The notes beneath the pieces are model-generated. The model did no database searches and was not told where the DNA came from. It worked only from the letters and a program-made list of their open reading frames with translations. A program made the position numbers and the translations under genes. Positions 35,678 through 41,666 of a stretch of DNA of 64,000 nucleotides are shown here, one piece after another. Location: contig CAVUAF010000014.1 in NCBI GenBank assembly GCA_963739375.1, positions 372,001 through 436,000 on the forward strand. The letters run 5' to 3'. The stretch comes from CAVUAF01 sp963739375. Lineage in GTDB: Bacteria; Acidobacteriota; Terriglobia; Terriglobales; Acidobacteriaceae. Positions within the stretch are counted from its first letter, which is position 1; every line of letters starts with the position of its first letter.

Positions 35678-36523
35678 ATGGCACAAGACGGCAACACAAC
35701 CCGCACGGTCCGTTTTCTCGTCACGCGCTACAACCCGCAGACCGACCCCAAGCCCTACGTCCAGACCTATTCGGTCCCGGTGCGCGAAGGCATGACCGTC
35801 CTCGACGCCCTGCACTACATCAAGGACAACCTCGACCCCACCCTGGCCTGGCGCTACAGCTGCCGCATGGGCATCTGCGGCTCCTGCGGCATGCTGCTCA
35901 ACGGGCGCGCGGGGCTCGCCTGCAACACCCAGATCCTGCACATCGCCAAAGACCGCCTCACCGTCGGGCCCCTGCCCAATTTCGAGATCATTCGCGACCT
36001 CGTCCCCGACCTGGCGCCGATGTTCGACAAGCATCGCGGGCTCCAGCCCCACATCGTGCGCGACAACGACGCCGAACTCGACGATCCGGCCGGTGAGTTC
36101 TACCAGTCTCCGGAGCAGCTCGACGCTTATCTCCAGTTCGCCTACTGCATCAAGTGCGGCTGCTGCATGGGCGCGTGTCCGACGCTGGCCACCGATGTCC
36201 GCTACCTGGGGCCCATGCCGTTGGCTGCCGCCCAGCGCTACAACGCCGACACGCGCGACACCGGGCGCGCTCAGCGCAACCAGTCCACCGGAGCGGCCGC
36301 GGGAGCGTTCCGCTGCCACTTCGCCGGCGAGTGCTCGCGGGTGTGTCCCAAGGGAGTGGACCCGGCCAAGGCCATCCAGTTGCTCAAGCGGCGCCTGGTG
36401 CTCGACTACCTTCACCTCGCGCGCCGCCAGAAGCCCTGCTCGAAATTGACCGGGCCCGGGGAAGGCAAACCGCTGCCTGACCTCCCGCCCGCGCCCAAGA
36501 GAACGGTTGAACCTCGCACCTAG
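35678..36523 (+). CDS. sdhB: Succinate dehydrogenase/fumarate reductase iron-sulfur subunit
   Basis: The 281-residue subunit has three clusters. The [2Fe-2S] site is YSCRMGICGSCGMLLNGRAG with a last Cys in LACNTQ. The [4Fe-4S] site is CIKCGCCMGACPT, and the last cluster region is CHFAGECSRVCPKGVDP. A GGAGGGAGGGGG run sits before ATG 35678. It completes the complex II operon, ending about 140 bp before the recombinase remnant. Confidence 0.92.
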   Translation: MAQDGNTTRTVRFLVTRYNPQTDPKPYVQTYSVPVREGMTVLDALHYIKDNLDPTLAWRYSCRMGICGSCGMLLNGRAGLACNTQILHIAKDRLTVGPLPNFEIIRDLVPDLAPMFDKHRGLQPHIVRDNDAELDDPAGEFYQSPEQLDAYLQFAYCIKCGCCMGACPTLATDVRYLGPMPLAAAQRYNADTRDTGRAQRNQSTGAAAGAFRCHFAGECSRVCPKGVDPAKAIQLLKRRLVLDYLHLARRQKPCSKLTGPGEGKPLPDLPPAPKRTVEPRT

Positions 36524-36658
36524 CGGAAAGACATCGCGGTCGCCGAAAGACCGCCGCGAGCTGCCCGGCAGCGCGTCCAGCACGCAGCTGGGTCCTGTCC
36601 TTCGCCAAAATGCTGTGCGGACCGTTCTTGCGGCATTCTTGAAGCCGAGCGGCCGCGA

Positions 36659-37096
36659 GACCCAGAAGCCAAGCGGCCGTTCCTCTGGGACATTCGCAAG
36701 CGCCATGTAACCGCCTGCAAGCGGGCAGGCATTCGTGACCTTCATATTCACGACCTCAGGCACCTGAGCGCCTCAGCCTTGTTTGCGCTGGGAATCCCCG
36801 AGGGCGTAATCGCGAAGCTCACCGGCCATCGCTCCAAAGCCCTGCGCCGGTACGAACATCTTTCACCAAAATTCCGTCAGCAGACTGTGGATCTGTTGGC
36901 CAAGGTCCTTCTGGGCACTGCGGCCACTGACACAAAAACTGACACACCGCCAGAAGGTGGCTCAGACAACGGACCGGGCAATGGAGGTAAGTCTGGGAAG
37001 GTGAGGGAGATGGATGGTGGACCTGGTCGGGATCGAACCGACGACCTTCCCGGCGAGCCGGGACGCGCAGCGCGCTCCGAGGCGTGCTATCGATAA
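36659..37096 (+). pseudogene. Tyrosine recombinase (integrase), C-terminal catalytic remnant
   Basis: The reading frame gives FLWDIRKRHVTACKRAGIRD, then LHIHDLRHLSASALFALGIP, KLTGHRSKALRRYEHLS. That is the HxxR box, the second-His box and the nucleophilic Tyr of tyrosine recombinases. The N-terminal DNA-binding domain and the first catalytic Arg region are missing, and no start codon precedes it. The frame runs on through TDTKTDT into the first 87-bp tRNA-derived unit. Its position beside tRNA-Ala matches an integrase next to its attachment site; it is almost certainly inactive. Confidence 0.85.
36926..36946 (+). repeat. 21-bp repeat shared by both island ends
   Basis: These 21 bases recur exactly at 22269-22289, near the left attachment site. 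In both places they encode TDTKTDT in frame with an integrase-like end. The second copy implies that two related integrase genes or a duplicated element end once existed. Confidence 0.8.
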
Positions 37097-37188
37097 GAGA
37101 GTGGTGGACCTGGTCGGGATCGAACCGACGACCTTCCCGGCGAGCCGGGACGCGCAGCGCGCTCCGAGGCGTGCTATCGATAAGAAAG
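37015..37188 (-). repeat. Two tandem 87-bp tRNA-derived units
   Basis: Two almost identical 87-bp units (37015-37101 and 37102-37188) directly precede the intact tRNA-Ala. Each starts, on the plus strand, with the same 33 bases as the tRNA 3' end. It continues with hairpin-forming DNA containing TCCCGGCGAGCCGGGA and a GGACGCGCAGCGCGCTCC palindrome. They lack a matching 5' acceptor strand, so they are not tRNA genes. They look like duplicated attachment sites. Confidence 0.85.
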
Positions 37189-37264
37189 TGGTGGACCTGG
37201 TCGGGATCGAACCGACGACCTCTTCCATGCCATGGAAGCGCGCTCCCAGCTGCGCCACAGGCCC
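37189..37264 (-). tRNA. tRNA-Ala (anticodon GGC)
   Basis: The minus strand gives a complete 76-nt cloverleaf with encoded CCA. Acceptor GGGCCTG pairs with CAGGTCC (one G-T pair). The D-arm stem is GCGC/GCGC, the anticodon stem CTTCC/GGAAG with loop ATGGCAT (anticodon GGC), and the T-stem GTCGG/CCGAC with loop TTCGATC. It is the right-hand attachment site of the island. Confidence 0.95.
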
Positions 37265-37458
37265 ACATTCGAGAGCTGGGGATTGACGCCGGCGCGGGCG
37301 CACCGGCACCCATCTATTCTCGCCGACCGCGCCCCCATAGTCAAACCGGCGGTCATCGGCCATCGGTTCATCGCCGTAAAGTGTTGCGGATGAGCCGCTA
37401 AGCCGTTCCGCCGCGGGGCCGATGTCCGCGGGAACCCGAAAAACGGACCTCCAACTCT
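37265..37458. other. Intergenic region between tRNA-Ala and sigma promoter
   Basis: No gene was seen in this stretch. It should carry the minus-strand promoter for the tRNA. Frames spanning it and the tRNA on the minus strand are antisense translations of tRNA sequence, not genes. Confidence 0.4.
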
Positions 37459-37487
37459 GGAACAATAGTGCCACTTCCGGCGTCTAA
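37459..37487 (+). promoter_or_regulatory. ECF sigma-type promoter (GGAAC-N17-CGTCTAA)
   Basis: GGAAC (37459-37463), a 17-bp spacer and CGTCTAA (37481-37487) match the classic group of ECF promoters used by RpoE/SigE-like factors. It lies 131 bp upstream of the ECF sigma gene, so positive autoregulation is likely. Confidence 0.75.
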
Positions 37488-37618
37488 TCCTTTAGGCAGA
37501 CCCGTCCTGCCGGGCGCTGCGGGCGGCCGCGGCGCCGGAAGCGCAAGAATTGAGACGCGGGGGCGTTCCTGATAGTGTAAGGGCATCAGGAAACCCCAAC
37601 CGTCGAGCGGGAGCACGC

Positions 37619-38335
37619 ATGGCAGAGATCGCCAGTGCGCTGGCAGTTCGAGCCGATGAGGCGGCGCTGGTCGCCGAGCTCAAGGCCGGCTCGGAAGAGG
37701 CCTACGCCTGGCTGGTGGCGCAGTATCACCAGCCCGTCTACAGCCTCATCTACCGCATGGTGAACGATCCTGCCGACGCCGCCGACACCGTCCAGGAAGT
37801 CTTCCTCAAGGTGTTTCGCGGCATCCAGCGCTTCCACGGACAATCGAGCCTGAAGACCTGGATTTATCGCATCGCGCTGCACGAGGCCTCCAACAACCGC
37901 CGCTGGTGGTTCCGCCACAAGGGGCGGGAGACCTCGATGGAAGCCGGCACGTCGCCAGACGAACCGTCACTGCCGGCGCGCGAGGTGCGTGAGGCGCTGG
38001 TGGACGGCGCCGCCTCCCCCTTCGACTGCGCTCTGCACGAGGAAGTACGGGCGCACATCGAGGCGGAGCTGGCGCATGTCCCCGAGCCCTTCCGCACCGC
38101 GGTGATCCTGCGGGACATCGAGGACCTGTCGTACGACGAGATCGCCGAGGTCACGCAGACGTCGCTGGGCACGGTGAAGTCGCGGCTCACTCGCGGCCGC
38201 GAGTTCCTGCGCCAGCGGCTGGAAGCGTACGTGGCGACCTATGCCGCCGAGATGGGCTTGGAAGTGCCCGCACGCCAGCAGCCGCGCGATGCCAACGTGG
38301 CGGTGGGCCCCCATGGGGCCGAGGTAGTGGGATGA
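37619..38335 (+). CDS. ECF RNA polymerase sigma factor (SigE/RpoE-like)
   Basis: The 238-residue sigma factor has region 2 at about 30-100 (YHQPVYSLIYRMVNDPADAA, DTVQEVFLKVFRGI) and region 4 at about 165-215 (EPFRTAVILRDIEDLSYDEI, TSLGTVKSRLTRGREFLRQR). ATG 37619 has GGGAG upstream; an earlier in-frame start at 37550 would give an unlikely N-terminus. It overlaps the anti-sigma gene by four bases. The promoter at 37459-37487 probably responds to this factor. Confidence 0.93.
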   Translation: MAEIASALAVRADEAALVAELKAGSEEAYAWLVAQYHQPVYSLIYRMVNDPADAADTVQEVFLKVFRGIQRFHGQSSLKTWIYRIALHEASNNRRWWFRHKGRETSMEAGTSPDEPSLPAREVREALVDGAASPFDCALHEEVRAHIEAELAHVPEPFRTAVILRDIEDLSYDEIAEVTQTSLGTVKSRLTRGREFLRQRLEAYVATYAAEMGLEVPARQQPRDANVAVGPHGAEVVG

Positions 38336-38994
38336 CCTGCACCAAGAGCAAATCGCTGCTGTCGCCGTACCTCGACAGCTCTCTGACCGGGACGCAGATG
38401 CACGACATCGCCGAGCATCTCGGCGGGTGCGTCGCCTGCCGCCGCGAGTTCGCCTTGCTGCGCGGCACGCAAGGGCTGGTGTCCGCGCTGGGACCCAGGA
38501 AGGCGCCGCCGGAGCTGGCGCTGCGCCTGCGCGTCGCGCTGTCGCGCGAAGCCTCGCTCGCCCCGCGCCGCTGGCAGGGCCTGGTGCTGCGCTTCGAGGA
38601 CAGCTTCAATTCCCTGTTGGTTCCCGCCACCGCCGGCGCGGTGAGTGCCGTCTTGTTTTTCGCGCTGCTGATGGGCTTCTTCACCCTGCCCGCGCCGCTG
38701 GAAGCGGCCGACGACAGTGGTCCGGCGTTCTTCTACACCCCCCCGGAGCTGGCGGGTTCGCAGTTCACCGTGGTCAACACCCCGGGGCCGGTGATGGTGG
38801 ACGCGGTCATCGACGAGAACGGGCGGGTGGTGGACTATCGCGTGATCTCCGAGGAGACCAGCGAGACCCGGCAGGCGCTGCCCGAGATCAAGAACATGCT
38901 GCTGTTCACCGTCTTCCGCCCGGCTACCTCGTTCGGCAAGCCGACCACGGGGCGGGTGGTGATCTCGTTCTCGAACGTCAACGTCAAAGGCTAA
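38332..38994 (+). CDS. Anti-sigma factor: zinc finger, TM helix and TonB-like C-terminus
   Basis: The 220-residue product has an N-terminal zinc-binding anti-sigma domain (H29, C33, C36 in HLGGCVACRREF). One membrane helix lies at about 83-108. A periplasmic TonB-C-like module follows (VMVDAVIDENGRVVDYRVIS, then LLFTVFRPATSFGKP). It would hold the ECF factor at the membrane and sense envelope conditions. The ATGA overlap indicates coupled synthesis. Confidence 0.88.
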   Translation: MTCTKSKSLLSPYLDSSLTGTQMHDIAEHLGGCVACRREFALLRGTQGLVSALGPRKAPPELALRLRVALSREASLAPRRWQGLVLRFEDSFNSLLVPATAGAVSAVLFFALLMGFFTLPAPLEAADDSGPAFFYTPPELAGSQFTVVNTPGPVMVDAVIDENGRVVDYRVISEETSETRQALPEIKNMLLFTVFRPATSFGKPTTGRVVISFSNVNVKG

Positions 38995-39003
38995 CCGCAA
39001 GCT

Positions 39004-39128
39004 TGTCATGCTGAGCGAGGCCGCCGCAGCGGCCGAGTCGAAGCATCCCTACCTTACCCGTCAGCATGGGTGCGATAGGGATACTTCGACTCGCACTGGC
39101 CTGCGGCTCCGCGCTCGCTCAGTATGAC
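39004..39128. repeat. 125-bp imperfect palindromic interspersed repeat
   Basis: The outer arms are GTCATGCTGAGCGAG and CTCGCTCAGTATGAC (14 of 15 pair). The inner arms are GAGTCGAAGCATCCCT and AGGGATACTTCGACTC (15 of 16 pair). It follows the anti-sigma gene and may double as a terminator. The TGAGCGAG/GTCGAAG words resemble a repeat class common in environmental genomes. Confidence 0.75.
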
Positions 39129-39227
39129 CCCCCTCCCCCTATCTGGGCGATCTGATAAATCCGGCCATCCAAAGGACTTAGCGGCGGGGGATCTGAGGGG
39201 GAATCTGGGGGAATATACTGAGGCGGG

Positions 39228-39512
39228 ATGGACTTCCAATGGGACCTGCTGAAGGATGCGGCGAACCAGCGCAAGCACGGCATCGCGTTCGCTGAGGCAT
39301 TGACCGTATTCGCCGATCCCATGGCCCGGATTTTCGACGACCCAGACCACTCGGCCGACGAGGCGCGTGAGATCATCATCGGCCATTCGACGCAGCATCG
39401 CCTGTTGATTGTCTGTTTCACGGAGCGTGATGATAGGGTCCGGATCATCAGTGCACGTAGCGCCACCAAGCGGGAACGGGAAGATTATGAGCAGAACAAG
39501 CCGACTTCGTAA
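39228..39512 (+). CDS. brnT: BrnT-family ribonuclease toxin
   Basis: The 94-residue product shows the BrnT pattern: FQWDLLKDAANQRKHGIAF, EALTVFADP, EAREIIIGHS and RIISARSATKREREDYE. BrnT is a RelE-fold endoribonuclease toxin. A TATACT box (39214-39219) ends eight bases before the ATG, so the mRNA may have almost no leader. The antitoxin gene follows, overlapping by 26 bases. Confidence 0.9.
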   Translation: MDFQWDLLKDAANQRKHGIAFAEALTVFADPMARIFDDPDHSADEAREIIIGHSTQHRLLIVCFTERDDRVRIISARSATKREREDYEQNKPTS

Positions 39513-39744
39513 GGCCGCCGACGAGATGCGGTCGGAGTACAAGTTCGACTACCAGCGGGCGCGGCCCAACCGATTTGCTTCACGACTGCAGGGCCGGGTT
39601 GTCGCCATCGTGTTGGAACCCGATGTGGCGCAGGTCTTTGATACGGCGGAGTCGGTGAACCGGCTGCTGCGTTCGGTCATTTCCGCCGTCCCGGAACGCC
39701 GGAAGCGAGCGGCGGTCCGAAAACCACGCCGCAAGGCGGGCTGA
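39487..39744 (+). CDS. brnA: BrnA-like antitoxin
   Basis: The 85-residue product begins MSRTSRLRKAADEMRSEYKF and has a C-terminal ribbon-helix-helix-like segment (VVAIVLEPDVAQVFDTAESV, NRLLRSVI). Position directly after brnT and the ribbon-helix-helix pattern identify it as the cognate antitoxin. The basic C-terminal tail (RRKRAAVRKPRRKAG) may add DNA affinity. Confidence 0.82.
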   Translation: MSRTSRLRKAADEMRSEYKFDYQRARPNRFASRLQGRVVAIVLEPDVAQVFDTAESVNRLLRSVISAVPERRKRAAVRKPRRKAG

Positions 39745-39828
39745 CAGCAGCGTGGAGTCCGGCGCTGATCTGCTGCCAGCGCTCCCCTGAAGCCACCGTT
39801 CAATCGAGAGCACAGCCGAGCACAAGCC

Positions 39829-40200
39829 ATGCTGAGCGCCAAGGACTTTCGCCGCATCGCGCTGGGGATGGAGGGCGCCGTGGAGAGCGCGCACATGGGG
39901 CATCCTGACTTCCGGGCCCACGGCAGGATCTTCGCCACCCTGCATCCCGATAAGCAGTGGGGGATGGTGAAGCTCACACCCGAGCAGCAGCAGAAGCTGG
40001 TGCGGGAGCATGCGGCAACCTTCGCGCCCGAGAACGGCGCCTGGGGACGCCAGGGCTGCACGCGCGTGCGGCTGGATGCGGTCGCGGAAGAGACGCTGGG
40101 AGAGGCCATGACCCTGGCGTGGCAGAACACCGCCAAGAAGCGCGCCGCGGCTCCGTCGAAACCCAAGCGCAGACCCATTCGCCCCTCGCGCAAGCGTTGA
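39829..40200 (+). CDS. MmcQ/YjbR family protein
   Basis: The 123-residue product matches the MmcQ/YjbR-like double-wing fold: FRRIALGMEGAVESAHMGHP, FRAHGRIFATL, WGMVKLTPEQQ and WGRQGCTRVRL. Family members are thought to bind DNA but biochemical proof is limited. The C-terminal 25 residues are Lys/Arg/Pro-rich. Confidence 0.85.
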   Translation: MLSAKDFRRIALGMEGAVESAHMGHPDFRAHGRIFATLHPDKQWGMVKLTPEQQQKLVREHAATFAPENGAWGRQGCTRVRLDAVAEETLGEAMTLAWQNTAKKRAAAPSKPKRRPIRPSRKR

Positions 40201-40204
40201 TGCC

Positions 40205-40235
40205 CGCGCCCAGGGCCAAGAACAAAACCCAGAGG
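40205..40235. repeat. 31-bp repeat, copy 1 (flanks the Agenet-like gene)
   Basis: This 31-bp segment (CGCGCCCAGGGCCA...CAGAGG) recurs with three differences at 41564-41594. The two copies are in the same orientation and flank the 40244-41443 gene. Confidence 0.65.
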
Positions 40236-40243
40236 CCCGCGCG

Positions 40244-41443
40244 TTAATCGCAATCGATAACGCGGCGCCCACTCGGGCCGAGAATGTGAAGCTGCGGCTG
40301 GCCGCCGCTGGTTTCGTACTCGGCGCGTTGCCCGTCGTAATTGCCGCCGTGGAAAGTCAAAGTCGACGAGGCCGAGTTGAAGCTATAGGTGCCGCGCTTG
40401 CCCTCGCTATCGGTGTAAGTGCTGCCGCCGGTGATGGTGAACGGCGCCGCATCCACGAGCTGATTTCCGACAAAATACACGCAGTGGTAGGGTCTGGCCG
40501 GCACCGCACCGCCAGGGCCTGGCGGAGTGGGTGCCGCTGCGGCGGCTCCACGCGTCGCCTTCAGCGTATCGTCGTTGGCTTCGCCGCCGGGTACCGGCTC
40601 CGTCGGGCCAGAACCGGCCGGACGGATGTACGAGTCCTGTTCCGGCACCCATGTGTCCATCACCGAGCTATAACCGAGCGGATGGATGCGGTAGGGACTC
40701 GGTACGGCGGAGGAGTCATCCGAATCGCGCACTTGCGTGATGATGGCTTTGAACCACTTGCCGTTGTAGTGGTACTCAACGCGTTGACCGACCTTGTACT
40801 TCCGCTGTCGGGTCGCAGCCGGGGGCTGAGGCCGCGCCTGGGCCGGTGTGTATTGGGCAGCCTGGGTCACCGCCGGCGTCGGGGACAAAGCGGGTGCCGC
40901 GTCGCCGAACGCTGCCGGCACATCCGTCTCTCCGGGCGGAGGTAGAGCCGCCTTCGGGCCGTCGGTCCACGACTCATCCGCAGTGGAAGGCCTGTCCCGT
41001 CGCAGTCGCCACGTGCCTGCCTGCCTGGACACCAGGAAGTGGTCGTCGCGGTTCGACACGGCGGTGCGGTCGTCATAGTAGATCCGCATGGTGTACTTCG
41101 CGCTCACGCCGAAGTTGTCGGTTCCTTGCGCATCCACCTGCACGCTCGTAAACGTGACGCGCGCGGGATTCCTGACGATCTCTTTCCCATTGGCGCGCGC
41201 ATCATAGACTCGCTTGCGGATCAGCCGCCGCGCTATTTCCTCCAGCGGCATGGCCTGGTCCGCGGTGCTTTGGGGCACCGCTGCCGCGAACGCCGGCGCG
41301 GGCGCCGCCGGCGCCGGGAACCAAGCGGATGCCCCGTTGCCGGAGCTCAGGAGGTCGGCCGACTTCTCGGCGTTTTGAGCGCGGGCCGGCCCTGCCAGGG
41401 CTAAACCGACCAAGGCGATGATGCAGAGGGTTGACCACTTCAT
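40244..41443 (-). CDS. Secreted protein with Agenet/Tudor-like module
   Basis: The 399-residue product has a signal peptide (MKWSTLCIIALVGLALAGPA). A central module near 225-290 follows the Agenet/Tudor-like pattern KVGQRVEYHYNGKWFKAIIT, YRIHPLGYSS and DTWVPEQDSYIRPAG. A C-terminal beta domain (YHCVYFVGNQLVDAAPFTIT) ends in RRVIDCD. Pro/Ala-rich linkers separate the parts. ATG 41443 has GGAGAGA upstream. In bacteria such modules occur in secreted proteins of unknown role. Function is not assigned. Confidence 0.75.
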   Translation of the reverse strand: MKWSTLCIIALVGLALAGPARAQNAEKSADLLSSGNGASAWFPAPAAPAPAFAAAVPQSTADQAMPLEEIARRLIRKRVYDARANGKEIVRNPARVTFTSVQVDAQGTDNFGVSAKYTMRIYYDDRTAVSNRDDHFLVSRQAGTWRLRRDRPSTADESWTDGPKAALPPPGETDVPAAFGDAAPALSPTPAVTQAAQYTPAQARPQPPAATRQRKYKVGQRVEYHYNGKWFKAIITQVRDSDDSSAVPSPYRIHPLGYSSVMDTWVPEQDSYIRPAGSGPTEPVPGGEANDDTLKATRGAAAAAPTPPGPGGAVPARPYHCVYFVGNQLVDAAPFTITGGSTYTDSEGKRGTYSFNSASSTLTFHGGNYDGQRAEYETSGGQPQLHILGPSGRRVIDCD

Positions 41444-41563
41444 GGGATTCTCTCCAAATGGGGTGCGAGCCACTCCGCAGATTCGGTCATTGAGATGCGT
41501 GGCTGGTTGCGAGTATGCACTCACCGGCTGGCGCTGCCTGTTCAATATTGCTCGCATTCAGCT

Positions 41564-41594
41564 CGCGCCCAGGGCCACGAACAAAGCGCAGAGG
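41564..41594. repeat. 31-bp repeat, copy 2
   Basis: Direct repeat of 40205-40235 with three mismatches, on the other side of the Agenet-like gene. It extends into an A/G-rich run (CAGAGGACGCGGAGGAAG). Confidence 0.65.
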
Positions 41595-41666
41595 ACGCGG
41601 AGGAAGCGCCGCCCGGCCGAGCCAGAGGAGGGCAGGACGGGGCACGCGGGTGTGCACACCGCCCCG

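Noticed and set aside
37015..37188. Two extra tRNA genes
   Set aside because: Only the 3' 33 bases match tRNA-Ala; there is no pairing 5' acceptor strand and no proper anticodon arm.
36962..37474. Minus-strand frame with VAQLGARFHG and VVGSIPTRSTT repeats
   Set aside because: This is the well-known spurious translation of tRNA-Ala and its derived repeats, not a protein gene.
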